Of a stretch of DNA of 64,000 nt, positions 32,719-45,249 are shown piece after piece; positions within the stretch are counted from its first letter, which is position 1; the number at the start of each line of letters is the position of its first letter. The stretch covers positions 34,336,224-34,400,223 of the forward strand of contig JACDQD010000003.1 of assembly GCA_019843655.1 (NCBI GenBank), written 5' to 3'. The notes under the pieces were generated by a model. That model was given only the letters and a program-made list of their open reading frames with translations. It was not told the origin of the DNA and ran no database searches. The DNA is from Lethocerus indicus (taxonomy: Eukaryota > Arthropoda > Insecta > Hemiptera > Belostomatidae). Made by a program: the position numbers and the translations under genes.

Positions 32719-33988
32719 CTGGAACACACAAACAACGTGCCACGGAGGAGGCGCGGTACGCGCCGGAACCGGTACGTTTTCGAGCCGTAGGCCGTACACA
32801 AATTTGCCGGGCGAAAATCAAAGTATAGACGGGGGGGGGGGCCAAAAAGTAATCGACATTTTGACTTTGCAATTCATTTTATTTTGCTAAAAAAGAATAC
32901 TTTAATTATTAATCTACTATATATATATATTCACCGATATTATCGACAACTCTCCGCCGGCCATTTTTCCGACAAATTTTCCCGATTTCCCCTCTCTCGA
33001 AGAACTCCTCCTCAAGACCGAAAAATACATCTTATCAAATTGTCGATCACTTTTTGGGTACACCTACTAATATTTTATGTTGCCCCCGAGAGAAAATAAT
33101 AAAGCGTAGGAACAACGATACAGAGAAAGTACGTTTAACGAGTTAAAGGGAAATAATAAAAAACGGTCCCGACAAACTATGTATTTCCACGCTATTATTT
33201 TCCTCCGAATAGATTTCGCTTCTCCGAATGAACAGAAAGAGGACGCGAAACGCCCAAAATACGGAATATCGTGAAATGAATAACAAAGTGGACGATATCG
33301 AACAATTTGATACTAGAAAAGATATGATTATTTTAAAAAAAATCATTAACTGTTTTTTCTTTAATTGAAAATTACGCATTAAATTTCATTAAATTCTTGT
33401 CAATATTTTTGTTTAACTGCACGCATACGTAGATATCTATCTGTATAAAATGTACTCTAACGAGTGATATGTACTTTTTAATATCCTAAAAAACGATGAA
33501 ATATTTCGGCCCCCGTCCAATTTTCACTGTAGTCTAAAATCTTCGCGGCGTAACCGATGTTTTTCGGTACCACTTTTGCGGATGACTTTATAATCTCCGT
33601 CGATACATTATTAAATGCCCCGTATAATGTACGAGGATATGTTAACGGTTTTAGTGCCGGGAGGGGTGGGGTGGGGTGGGGGTATTGCGCCACGAATGCG
33701 CTTCCTCGATTTATCGGCGAGAAATGCACTTTCGCATCCCGACGGCTAATTGAGCGCTGTTGTTTACGATTATTTGAAAATCTGCAATAACGACAAGAGG
33801 AAACTCTTGTCGACTACGACAATATACGTTCTCGACCGAGAGGCGTCGAGAATTCGACCGAGAAAAGACGGTTCGCCACAGTTAGGCGAAAAAGTGCTAT
33901 CGCGTGCGACTAAAACGGTTAAAGAAAAAAAAATAAAAATATTATCGAGAATTCCAGTACGGTAACGTCTCAAACGAAGTAGGGATTG

Positions 33989-34019
<31 letters not shown>

Positions 34020-34372
34020 CTTGGATGAACGCATTCAGGGGGCTCTTACTGCGTTTCGATCGAAGCTTTTCGCCCCCCCCCAAAAAAAAACGACATATTG
34101 GGGGATGAAAAATTGAAAATTATTGAAAATATGTTGACATACCTTCGGTGTAGCATTCGGTGTCCGAGCACGACGACTGCGACTGCCTCAACTAGACGTT
34201 GTTGGGGGAATCAGAAGAAAAGTCATATTCGGCGTTAAAACAGGTTTAAAAATAAAATTTTAAAAGGAAAATTGTTCGGCTGTTATTTGATAATTACCAA
34301 GGAGAGAAGACGTCGCATGGTCATCTCGTGATTCCAGATGCATTCGCACGGGTCCATACCTTCGTCGGACAT
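32519..34372 (-). CDS. SMIM14: SMIM14-like small integral membrane protein; three coding exons, 107 residues
   Basis: SMIM14 is a single-pass membrane protein of the endoplasmic reticulum with poorly defined function. Join, minus strand: 34372-34298, 34191-34143, 32718-32519; 75+49+200 bases, in frame. The N-terminus (MDPCECIWNHEMTMRRLLSL) matches the Cys-rich family head. Exon 2 gives LRQSQSSCSDTECYTE. Exon 3 gives SGDNGF and one membrane span (about residues 51-67), then LRP and a polar tail. The last 18 residues (from Leu90) come from an ATT microsatellite and adjoining transposon sequence; the human protein (99 residues) has no such tail. Intron 2 holds MITE-2 and a 780-bp repeat. A 3' splice site at about 34396 (TTAATTGCAG) shows a noncoding first exon further upstream. 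Confidence 0.9.
32833..33071 (+). mobile_element. MITE-2 copy in SMIM14 intron 2
   Basis: Matches the family from aaaaagtaatcgacattttg through ctttaattattaatctacta and gaactcctcctcaagaccga to cactttttgggtacacctac. The left terminus is replaced by a G-run. Longer than other copies because of small insertions. Confidence 0.8.
33072..33640 (+). repeat. Long dispersed duplication, partner at 41627-42190
   Basis: Together with the MITE-2 before it, this segment repeats almost base for base at 41416-42190 (landmarks gttgcccccgagagaaaata, cggtcccgacaaactatgta, aagtggacgatatcgaacaa, ttaactgcacgcatacgta, tttttcggtacca). No coding frame is conserved between the copies. Confidence 0.85.
33988..34014. 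repeat. (TA)n microsatellite
   Basis: About 13 TA units in SMIM14 intron 2. Confidence 0.85.
34143..34191 (-). CDS. SMIM14: SMIM14 coding exon 2 (49-base mini-exon)
   Basis: Acceptor AACGTCTAG, donor GAAG|GTATGT. It encodes LRQSQSSCSDTECYTE, a family-specific match too short for ordinary ORF detection. Confidence 0.87.
34298..34372 (-). CDS. SMIM14: SMIM14 coding exon 1
   Basis: ATG at 34372-34370, donor TTG|GTAATT, 25 codons, phase 0. Preceded by 5' UTR and the acceptor near 34396. Confidence 0.87.
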
Positions 34373-34399
34373 CGCTCGAGATCTGATTTTTTCACCTGC

Positions 34400-35020
34400 A
34401 ATTAAGAAATATCTTCTGAAACTGTTGTGACAGATGTGGGCCGTCACCCCCACCCCCACCCCGTATATAAACAAACTGAGACGTATATAAAGTGGATACG
34501 GGTATATGTATTTACCTGTATTTACCTTTTACAGAGATATCTATAAGAAGTGGCGGTATTTATAAGTTGAAATAGGCGATCGAGACGCGAAGTGAAAAAA
34601 AAACAGGAACGTACTGAAAGGTGAAATAAACTACAAAGGATATTTACACCGTCGAACAGCTGTTTGCAGACATGGACGAAGCCGATTGGCCGCGACCCGC
34701 CGCCCAATAGGAAGCCTCCGTTCTACCACCCGGTCTTGCCAACTCTATCCGTCGTCAGATAATTAAAAAATACAATTATTCAATAAAACAATTAATTCCT
34801 TTAATTTATCCCAGTTTCAATTGTTCATTTTTCATTGCGAAACCGGCAACCGGTTATATTCATCGGTTTAAAATTTACTGTAGGGGGCCGGTGGAGGGTT
34901 TTATCGGGGGGTGTATTCGATATATCGATTTTCAGCCATTGTTCTTTATTAAGGCGTCCGACGGGTTAATTTTTTTTTCTTTCAGTAAAGGTAAATAAAA
35001 TAATTAATGACACGAAAAGA

Positions 35021-35080
<60 letters not shown>

Positions 35081-35370
35081 TCGGATGGCTTAACGCGTTG
35101 ACTGACAGCGTAAAATACGATATAAAACTGAAAAATTTACATGCGTTTCAAATTTGTTATCTGAAATTTATTTAAAGTACGCTTAATTTTTATTTAATTG
35201 CCACATCGAATAATGTATATATTGAGACCTGTCGTCGGCCCAGAAATTTTTTTTTTGTTCACGCCAAAAATAAAAACATCAATTGCCAATGCCATTCAAT
35301 ACAGAAATATCATATTCATGTTTTATCGAAATTCGCAGCATATATTAGAAAACTAAGTTTTGAAAGACAT
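34400..35370. other. SMIM14 upstream region; no further gene seen
   Basis: Probably contains the SMIM14 promoter and noncoding exon (GC-richer patch around 34670-34750). A TA tract lies at 35023-35078. Confidence 0.4.
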
Positions 35371-35379
35371 TGTATTCAG

Positions 35380-35940
35380 TTGATTGTATCAATTAATGCG
35401 CAACACTTTCTCTCTTATGCAGTTTTTAATAATGCATCGATTTCGCTCTTACGTCGTTTTGTGCAAATCGAACTCAGGAAAGTTTCGATTGTAATTTCAA
35501 TTGGAGATCAAATAATATCCCATTGCCGCAATTTTGATCAGATAACCAGAGATAAATATGAAAATTATCCTCTAATAGATATAAAAATTTAAGCTCTATA
35601 AATATAGGCGCTGATAAATATTATTCGAATATTTTATTATTATCTTATAATATAATATAGGCCCCAATTGTGATCAGTTTAAATTCGCAATCAAAAGAGA
35701 AATTAACTTCTTTTTTTTTATAATTTCTACTTAACACTAACGTTTCTCGGTTTTGATATTTTATTATAAGAAAGTTCGATTGTAATTTCTACTGGAGAAC
35801 AAATAATATCTCATTGCCACAATTTTGATCAGATAAATCTGTAAATTATCATTTAATAAATATAAAAATTTAAGCTCTATAAATATCAGCGCTGAAAAAT
35901 ATTATTGGAATATTTTATTATTAGATTTAAATAAATAAGA
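35380..35940 (-). repeat. Inverted, diverged monomers of the 180-bp satellite
   Basis: Two copies (about 35480-35650 and 35775-35930) share ttttgatcagataa and aaaatttaagctctataaat. The block ggccccaattgtgatcagtt, then taaattcgcaatcaaaagag at 35660-35705 is the reverse complement of the satellite at 38545-39690. Confidence 0.65.
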
Positions 35941-36310
35941 ACAGCGAGTGATGTACGTATTTATTCTTCGTGAAAGTTAGTAGGTAGAAATAATATTTCA
36001 TATTCACCTCAAATGTCTACATTTCGAACTTTGTTATGTCGTGTATAATGTTTATATTGCCATCAAAAATAAATACTGTACTTTTAATTTTTTACAAGTA
36101 AGAATTTTGAATGTTTCCTCAAATTGAGGAAATAATCAAATCAATACTGATACTATTAATGGAACGTATATCTTATTAATAAAAAGTTGAGGAAAAACAT
36201 TTGTTTTATGCAAAAAATTTGCACGCTTTTAATTAACGCGACAAAGCTTTAATTTCAATTAACATATAATATTGTGCAGATGCTTTAAAAGTATTTAGTT
36301 TAGATATTTG

Positions 36311-36323
36311 CCGCTAGATGGCG
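36311..36323 (+). promoter_or_regulatory. CTCF-like motif
   Basis: ccgctagatggcg resembles the insect CTCF core (AGRTGGCG). One match in a 64-kb window can occur by chance; function is speculative. Confidence 0.2.
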
Positions 36324-36669
36324 ATATCGGAGAGGCTTGATTTTGGCTCTATCTCGCGGCCAATCATCGGAACTACGGAACGGCCCGTGTTTGAAAAGGT
36401 GTATTCCGTTTATTCGCATAAATATTATTGACATAATTTGCAGCTATTCGATTATTTCCTCCAGGTATATCCCGTTTTTGAGACCGCTGTCGGCGTGATT
36501 AGGGATAAATTGGGTTGAAACTTTTTTTTTAATGAACATTCAACTTCATCGAGCGAGTGTATCTCATCTCTCCCCCCACCCCCCACCAATGTGTCAAAAT
36601 GATACTGAGTACGGGGGAAAATTTATGAATAAACCGAAATTTTCGATTTTCCGAACTTTCCTTAATATC

Positions 36670-36860
36670 CCACTCTACCGACACGGACGTACGGAATAGA
36701 ACTATGGGGGTTCCAGAGATTCCAGTCCAAACATCCTTCCTTTTAATTCATATCGACCTTACGGTTCCTCAAGTTCCAATTTTTCCACATAAAACGTCGG
36801 CTTAAACGCCACGGGCCCAGAGACAACCCTATTAAAAAAAAAACCATTCGACAGCCGATA
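36670..36860 (+). pseudogene. Jockey-like reverse-transcriptase tail, fragment
   Basis: Shares ccgacacggacgtacggaat, then agaactatggggg, then gattccagtcc and acgccacgggcccagagac with the better copies at 45.3 and 52.1 kb. The middle is deleted. Confidence 0.6.
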
Positions 36861-37187
36861 GTTTAGGGTCGGTACAAATGGAGGGGCGTTACACGATAGA
36901 ACAACGTGTTTTCATACGACGTTATTTCAAATATAATGAAAGTTCCGCGGCCACAGTTCGTAAATTTCGATGAAGCACATTTTCAGGCTTTGTTAATCGT
37001 CAAAATTGGCGCGTTTTTTGGGGGGTTCAGGGAACCGACATGCGACACGACAACACAGTTCTTTCCGCCTCAACTGGAGTTTTTTATTTAATTCTAATCT
37101 GGCGTTAATTTCGGTACACCCTATTAGAAAGTATAAAAAGACGTAGAAAGTTGCAGCGAGCGTACCCATAACTGTGAGGGTTGTTTG

Positions 37188-37690
37188 TATTGGGTCGACA
37201 ACTAAGTAATTGGGGAATTCACCGACAACAAGTGGCGTTTCTACATATTTTTAAGTACAGGTCCAACAACATTTTACACGGATAAGATTCTTCGATACGT
37301 TGATTATTTGTGGTCCTTTCTGAAACATTCGGTATCGGAATTACATTGACAAATTGAATTGTGTCTGTGTCTATAAAAAGCTAAATGACGGTGGACCGAA
37401 GAGTGAGCGTTTCCGTCACATTTCCCATTTTATTTTGACATCACAGGCTCATAAAAAAGTTGTACGCTGGGGATTTTTCATGAAAAGACAACAAATAATC
37501 AAGATTAAGGTGATTATTGATTAAGATCGCCGTAGTTGGACATTGCAGAGAAGCCGAATGTATCTTATACGCGCATACCGAAACCATCTACGGCCTATCT
37601 CTGTGGCAAAGATGTTGACCGCACTTGAAAATCTGTAGAAACGCCACTTGTTGTCGGTGAATTCCCCAATTACTTAGTTGTCGGACCCAA
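37188..37690 (+). mobile_element. Mariner-A copy, internally deleted
   Basis: The left end tattgggtcgacaactaagt (37189) is inverted at the right (cttagttgtcggacccaaca). The interior matches the other copies (tggtcctttctgaaacattc, tataaaaagctaaatgacgg). No intact transposase. Confidence 0.85.
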
Positions 37691-38222
37691 CACTTTGTCG
37701 GGAGAGTGTTACCGAAAGATTGATTCGATCAATTGAAGTACATGAGAAAAAGAGGTGCCAGAAACATGCAACATATTGGCCAGTGAAATCCGGGCGTAAA
37801 GCCGATCATGTCCTCGATGTCGTCGCAGAACAAGTGACATTATACGCGCATATCGAAACCATCAAACGGCTCATCTCTGCGGCAAAGATGTACTTGAAAA
37901 TCTGTAGAAACGCCACTTGTTGTCGGTGAATTCCCCAATTACTTAGTCGTCGGACCCAACACTTTGTCGGGAGAGTGTTACCGAAAGATTGATTCGATCA
38001 ATTGAAGTACATGAGAAAAAGAGGCGCCAGAAACATCCAACATATTGGCCAGTGAAATCCGGGCGTAAAGCCGATCATGTCCTCGATGTCGTCGCAGAAC
38101 AAGTGACATTATACGCGCATATCGAAACCATCAAACGGCTCATCTCTGCGGCAAAGATGTACTTGAAAATCTGTAGAAACGCCACTTGTTGTCGGTGAAT
38201 TCCCCAATTGCTTAGTCGCCGA
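37691..38222 (+). repeat. Two tandem 269-bp units derived from Mariner-A
   Basis: The block from ggagagtgttaccgaaagat through catgtcctcgatgtcgtcgc to gaattccccaatt is repeated head-to-tail almost without change (starts 37701 and 37970). Each unit ends in the Mariner-A terminus, so the element's end was amplified together with internal sequence. Confidence 0.88.
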
Positions 38223-38224
38223 CC

Positions 38225-38530
38225 CCCGGTGGAATTCAGTGGGGGCTTTTCGGTAACGGTGTCAGGGCGATCATGCGCTGTGCGTGTCCTGCACGTGTCC
38301 GATGAGAGAGGTCCCTGGGTGGGGGGGTGGGGGGGGTTGGGGGTGGTTGGGAGGATTCGGTCCGAGGGTGATGAGCCCTCTGCGCCACTGGGTGGCCGAA
38401 CTTACCGTGGGCCACACGGACACCGGCGTCCCACTACTGGCAACACTCTGGCAACCAATTCAACCGGCCTTACCCCAAAAGGTAAATATCGAAATGGCAC
38501 GCTTATCGAAATCGAGAAACGTTAGAGTTG
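38225..38530. other. GC-rich unique segment
   Basis: Higher GC than its surroundings, with a G-rich patch at 38320-38350. Two overlapping short plus-strand frames lack recognisable motifs. It could be a transposon remnant or a gene fragment. Confidence 0.35.
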
Positions 38531-38544
38531 AGTAGAAATTAAAA

Positions 38545-39690
38545 AAAAAAATATTTCGAGTGACATTTCTCTTTTAAACTGATCACAATTGGAGCCCTAT
38601 ATTAAATTATTACATAAGGAGTAGAAATAATTTTATGTCGAGTTTATAGCTCTTCAAGAATTGAATGGGAAAAAGACGAAATTTTTCCGGGTCCACCTTT
38701 ACGGTGGTGGAATCATTTCATATCCATATGAATTTCGAGTGACATTTCTCTTTTAAACTGATCACAATTGGAGCCCTATATTAAATTATTACATAAGGAG
38801 TAGAAATAATTTTATGTCGAGTTTATAGCTCTTCAAGAATTGAATGGGAAAAGACGAAATTTTTCCGGGTCCACCTTTACGGTGGTGGAATCATTTCATA
38901 TCCATATGAATTTCGAGTGACATCACAATTGATCTAGCATTTAAACTGGACATATTATTACGACATAAGGAATACAAATATTTTTATGCCGAGTTTATAG
39001 CTCTTCTTAGAAATAAATAGGAGAAAGACGACATTTTTCCGTCCGCCACCATAAAATTCATTTCATATCGATATGAATTTCGAGTTAATTTCTCTTTTGA
39101 TTGCAAATTTAAACCGATCACAATTGGAGCCTATATTATATTACGGCATAAGGAATACAAATATTTTTATGCCGAATTTATAGCTCTTCTTAGAAATAAA
39201 TAGGAGAAAGAAGAAATTTTTCCGTCCGCCACCATAAAATTCATTTCATATCGATATGAATTTCAAGTTAATTTCTCTTTTGATTGCAAATTTAAACTGA
39301 TCACAATTGGAGCCTATATTATATTACGGCATAAGGAATACAAATACTTTTATGTTTATAGCTCTTCTTAGAAATAAATAGGAGAAAGACGACATTTTTC
39401 CGTCCGCCACCATAAAATTCATTTCATATCGATATGAATTTCGAGTCAATTTCTCTTTTGATTGCAAATTTAAACCGATCACAATTGGAGCCTATATTAT
39501 ATTACGGCATAAGGAATACAAATATTTTTATGCCGAGTTTATAGCTCTTCTTAGAAATAAATAGGAGAAGGACGACAGTTTTCCGCCCGCCACCATAAAA
39601 TCCATTTCATATCAATATGATTTCAATTTCAAAGTTAATTTTCCTTTCTCTTGCAAATTTAAATTGATTACAAGTCGAGCTGACTCATCT
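38545..39690 (+). repeat. 180-bp satellite array, about 6 copies
   Basis: Units start atttcgagtgacatttctct and continue through aactgatcacaattggagcc and gagtttatagctctt to tcatatccatatgaa. Starts lie near 38552, 38732, 38910, 39077, 39259, 39437 and 39620, a period of about 178-182. The first two units are nearly identical, and four later ones form a second closely related group. Confidence 0.93.
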
Positions 39691-39959
39691 CCAACAGTCC
39701 CGAAAATACATATATCGTATTTACATAATTTTTTTCCTATCTTATAAGGAATACAAATATTTTTATTCCATGTTTAATTCCTCGAGAAACAGAAAGGACA
39801 GAAAATAGGACGAGTCTTACAATCGTCGAATTCGACCGTTAACATAAAACGGTAGGAATATTTCTTAAAAAAAACTCTTATAACGTATATTAACGGCTTT
39901 CAAATATTCATAGATACATTAACTTATAATCAACTGTCGCAGAATCAGTACAAATGGTA

Positions 39960-40450
39960 CTGTAGATTTCGTGTGTTTCTGTCTCCTCTCGCCGGTTTGG
40001 TCTTTCGCCAGACTGCTGTTTCGGCCGCTCGCCATCTTCAGTAGCGCTGTGTTAATCACTTTTGGCACTTGGCATCCATTCGTCATATCGGCGACAATTC
40101 AAGTTCCGGTCGCGTGTTAAAATATATCTTCGGAAATTCAAATTGCTTTTTTCTAACCGCCTTCCTCTAATCCCACCAATTAGTCGGAATTTGTCCTTAA
40201 TTTTCCGACCCTGAAACGGTTTCGGCCGCTCGCCGTCTTCAGTAGCGCTGTTAGCCGCTTCGCCACTCTATGGATGTTTTTCGGGCATCCTCACTGCACT
40301 GTCACTGTCACTTCAGTACAAGTTGTCTGTCTGTCGTCCGTATATATAGGTGTCGCCAAAGTGCCGAAATTGACCAACACCGCTACTGAAGACGGCCGAA
40401 AGACCGGTCCGGCAAAAGACCAAACCGGCGAGAGGAGACCACAGAACAGT
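39960..40450. mobile_element. MITE-1 variant with foreign segment, plus a standard copy
   Basis: 39965-40215 repeats the arm-plus-foreign-segment fusion of 26985-27232. It is followed by a second MITE-1 (arms 40220-40260 and 40375-40440) with the core between. Confidence 0.8.
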
Positions 40451-40709
40451 TATATTGAACCAATACAAATGATATTAATTTCAGAAATTATACCATTTGC
40501 CAATAATCAGAATCTGGACAGAAAAATTCAAAGTTCCCTCGGGAAGGGCGGTCTACTATTAGACCGGTGATCGCATAATTTATCGTTCTGCCATCGAGTG
40601 TTACACTTTGGAAGGATGCCCAGATTCTGTTTAAAGCTTAACCGGTCTACACTTAAACGGCGCTAACAACAGAACGCCTTACAAGGAGAATATCCGTAAT
40701 AACGTAAAG

Positions 40710-40866
40710 TCTCCTGTGTTTCTGTCTCCTCTCGCCGGTTCGGTCTTTTGCCAGACCGGTTTCGGCCGTCTTCAGTAGCGCTGTGTTACTGTCACTTCGC
40801 CCCACTCTGGATGTTTTTGCGGTCATCCTCAGCACGAAAGACCAGACGACAAAACAGGTATTCTAA
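40710..40866. mobile_element. MITE-1 copy, right side shortened
   Basis: Left arm and hairpin at 40715-40790 (gtttctgtctcctctcgccg, cttcagtagcgctgtgttac), then a direct jump to the right terminus (gacgacaaaacaggtattct). Confidence 0.75.
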
Positions 40867-41040
40867 AATGTCTATGATATTTTTTAACGGGAAAAAATTT
40901 AATAAAAAAATCAACCTAATAGCGTTTAATTGTTGTCCAAGTGTTGGCGAAACGTGTCCGCGCATAACCAGCGACACGTTTTAATTACGCGTTGTTCGTA
41001 TAAATCGATCATTTGGTCGCTTTATTTAGACCGGTTTTAC

Positions 41041-41212
<172 letters not shown>

Positions 41213-41415
41213 GATGGAGGCGGTTCTATGCGTGGTGTTCGGTGACGTAATGGTACAACCTTGTACCAGAACGGGACCTCTGTGTCTCTCTCTCTCTCTA
41301 TCTCTGGACGTTCATCAAAACAGATCTATCGTCCGTTATATTCACCCAAATTTTATATAAAATTAGCGATTCACTCCGCGGTCATTTCGTAATAAATACG
41401 ACACTTTAAAATATT

Positions 41416-42190
41416 AGGGGTACCCAAAAGTAAACAACATTTTGACATTGGAATTCATTTTATTTAGCTAAAAAACTTTAATTATTAATCTACTATATAT
41501 TCACCGATATTATCGACAACTCTCCGGCCACTTTTCCGTCAAATTTTCGATTCCCCTCTTGAGGAACTCCTCAAGACCGAAATACATCTTATCAAATTGT
41601 CGATCACTTTTGGGTAGACCTAATATTTTATGTTGCCCCCGAGAGAAAATAATAAAGCGTAGGAACGATGTTACAGAGACAGTGCGTTTAACGCGAAAAC
41701 GCCTGAGAAGAAATATTTAGGTTAAAGCGAAATAATAAAACGGTCCCGACAAACTATGTATTTCCAAGCATTATTTTTCTGTAAATAGATTTAGCTTTTC
41801 CCGAATGAACAGAAAGAGAGTAGGCAAAACACCCAAAATGGGGAACATCGTGAAATTGAATAACAAAGTGGACGATATCGAACAATTTGATACTAAAAAA
41901 GATATGATTATTTTAAAAAATCATTAACCGTTTTTTTTTTAATTGAAAATTACGCATTAAATTTCATTAAATTTTTGTTAATATTTTTGTTTAACTGCAC
42001 GCATACGTACATATCTATCTGTATAAAATGTACTCCAACGAGTGGTATGTACTATTTTTAATATCCCAAACACGATGAAATATTTCAGTCCCCGTCAATT
42101 TTCACTGTAGTCTAAATCCTCGAACCGTAACCGATATTTTTCGGTACCATTTTTGCGGATGACTTAATCTTTATCGATACATTATACGCT
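41416..42190 (+). repeat. MITE-2 plus flanking duplication, partner of 32833-33640
   Basis: MITE-2 occupies 41416-41626 (ttaggggtacccaaaagtaa to ttttgggtagacctaat). The rest, to about 42190, is the second copy of the sequence in SMIM14 intron 2. Confidence 0.85.
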
Positions 42191-42805
42191 CCATCGTCGG
42201 AATTAAACTCGTCCGCATATCTGATTATACAGCTGAGTAAATTATCGTTTCTGCGACGGCCATTCGTGACGTACAGTTTCGAAAACAGTTTCCCGGCCAA
42301 TTGTCAGAGGAAATGGGAAATGCGGGAGCGGCTTTCCCTCTTTTTCGCATGTCGTTGACCGCAATGGCCGATGGCCGTTTCTTTTTCTTTTAATTTTTTT
42401 TTATTTTCTTTAAATCTGACGAGTCATGACGGATGATATACAAAATTGAAAGGAAACCTTCAGCCAACCGTCCATAGCGCCTATTTCACAATACAGCCGA
42501 GTCTTTCCGGTAAATTACCGTAAAGTATACGGTCCCGCCTGACCTCAACAATTGGTAAACTGTATACCGATATACAGCCGGCGTTATTTTATATAAACGT
42601 AAATACGGCGGAACGGAGGAGATATACCGGAGACATCAGTAGCTTGTTCCAATTACGATCGGGGTAATGAATATTTTATTGCCAATCGGAAAAATAAAAT
42701 TACGACGAAACGGCAGGACACTTCAGTCGCGGAACCCGATGACGGTATCGGTTCGGAGTTCCGAAACGTCGGAACCGATTCGTCGCTTATCCATGTATAT
42801 ATTCA

Positions 42806-42990
42806 AAAGTAATCGACATTTTGAGATTGGAATTAATTTTATTTTGCTAAAAAAGAAACTTCAATTATTAACCTACTATATATTCACCTATATATCACTT
42901 TTCCGGCAAATTTTCTATTTCCCTCTTGAAGAACTCCTCAAGACCAAAATACATATTATCAAATTGTCGATTATTTTTGGTTACACCTAA
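42806..42990 (+). mobile_element. MITE-2 copy, shortened
   Basis: Matches from caaaagtaatcgacattttg to attatttttggttacaccta with small deletions. The left terminus is truncated by a few bases. Confidence 0.75.
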
Positions 42991-43054
42991 TACATATATA
43001 AAATAGAAAATTGAATTTATATTCTGGTAATTGGTAATAACTGGATGCTTCAGT

Positions 43055-43645
43055 AGTTACTGAGTAACTGAGTATCTTGTAAATATTTTATACTGTCAGT
43101 CATATATTTTGTTAAAAATTTGTTAATGCGATAAATTCGTAGCTAAAAATTAATATACTATATGAAAAATTAGCTCGACCAAGCTTCCTTACTTTCTAAA
43201 GTCCCTTAGCGATGGACAAAAAAAATCGGTACGATTTTCGAGAACTTCGAGGAAATATTATATACTTCATGAACCTGTTGCTTTACTAAATTTTTGTATG
43301 CATTCAAAAGTTTCCTTCTACGTCTCAGATAACATATTATCAACATCTGCTAGGTGGCTGGAAAAGTTTTCCTGGTGGTTATTTTTTCCTGAAAACTTCC
43401 GGGGGAAAAAAATAATCACTCGATCCTACCCGCGAAGTTAGTAACAATTCGATCCGGAATCGGTTAGTAATAAATTCAAAATTCCTGTCGTGGAAACCTT
43501 CCCCCAAGTTGTGGTACAACCCCAAAGTTGGCCCGTTATCGCAAATAATTTTGTCCCAATCAAAAAATCCTCTTTTTTTATCGCGTACATCCGCAAAAAA
43601 AATGTCAACACAAGCGAAGATAGTGCAACTCGTATCTTTACCCAT
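43055..43645 (+). repeat. Dispersed 590-bp repeat, copy 1
   Basis: Landmarks gtatcttgtaaatattttat, cttagcgatggacaaaaaaa, tatatacttcatgaacctgt, ggctggaaaagttttcctgg and tttgtcccaatcaaaaaatc are collinear with copy 2 at 58862-59440. No intact ORF is conserved between them. Confidence 0.85.
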
Positions 43646-43949
43646 TGTCTAATTGTATTATAACGATCCCCATTATGAAATATATTCCCCGTGAAATACT
43701 TTTGAAAGTGTATACAAGCGGTATAGAATTTTTGAAATTATTTTTATCTCGAACCTAAGAAAGGTTTCTATTTTTTTTTTCATAAAGTTCTGTCTCTTTT
43801 TTTAATTTATTTTTATATATACAGACAATGAAAAGTTTCAATTTTCTACTAGATAGTAAGAAAATAGGATTTATGACGATGGTACATCTGTTGAAAAAGT
43901 ACGCGGCTTGGATTATCTTGGCGTAATTTTCGCGTTTTTATAAAAAACG

Positions 43950-44082
43950 ATCTGGTCTTTCGATAGACCGGTTTCGGCCGTCTTCAGAGTAGCACTGCGT
44001 GAGTCACTTCGGCGATACTACTGCCTAAGGTGGCGATACCGGTCTGGCACTGAGAAAAAGGTCTCGCAGATCACAAAACAGG
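43950..44082. mobile_element. MITE-1 copy, strongly shortened
   Basis: Hairpin ggtctttcgatagaccggtt, then gccgtcttcagagtagcact, then a jump to the right terminus (cgcagatcacaaaacaggaa). Confidence 0.65.
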
Positions 44083-44240
44083 AATTCCTAGACTGGAGTC
44101 CAGGAAAAATTAATTGCCGATGCCCGAATTGCATACGTGTCTCTCTTACCTGGTTCGGGACGTGCTAAATGCGCAGCTACGATTTGAACAACCGCCTGTG
44201 GATGCCAACTAACTAATGATAAAGCGGCAGCTGTTATCGC

Positions 44241-44499
<259 letters not shown>

Positions 44500-45230
44500 G
44501 ACGTGCCGACGAGGCAACGTGCCCGCACGTACGCCAATGCTCGTTCAAACGCGTGTTCCCCTGTTTTTTCTTTTTCATTTAAATATCTTATCGGCGTCAC
44601 TATAATGGGGCCGACGCCACATATTTATTCGATCCATTATCTACAACTCCGGTTACCACTGTAATTTTTTCTTCATGTCTTCATGCGTGAATGAAAGTTC
44701 TACTCTCAACCTTTCGTCCACGACTGAATCCTTCCTCCTCCTAGTCCTTTTTTATAACTTTTTTTTATTTTGTCCAATCAACAAAATATAATTTATGTTA
44801 TCAGTAAAGTGCTCACTGTTTTTTCACATGTAAAATTCATGATACGACCCGCACACGTGCCAAACTGACTCACACACCGCTACTGAAGACGGCGAATGGT
44901 TGAAATTGTTTCTGTTCTTCCCGAAAAGTCTGTCCCGGACATTGTTGAAAAAGAAAACCTTTCGATTTTGTTGGTACCGAAGAAATCCGGCAAAAATGGT
45001 CCTCCCGCCTTATTAACCGTTGCGCCCAGTTCTGTTTATTACATATCCCCGTATATCGAGTCTTTTTATTCCGAAAGAAGCCTGTGTCCCGGGTCCATTG
45101 TTGAATAAAATACTGCCGAAGGACATCGACCCCAATCCAAAAAACGGCATTCCTAAATGTACATATATAATTGTTTTCAAATTTTTAAACGAAACAATGT
45201 TCAAAGTTGAAAGTAGAGTGGCCCAATAGA
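44500..45230. other. Repeat remnants, no gene
   Basis: Contains a MITE-1 right arm (about 44876-44900). The segment cgattttgttggtaccgaag, then aaatccggc (about 44963-45050) recurs in similar form at 45620-45695. Confidence 0.5.
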
Positions 45231-45249
45231 GAACCTTTATTTCAATAAC

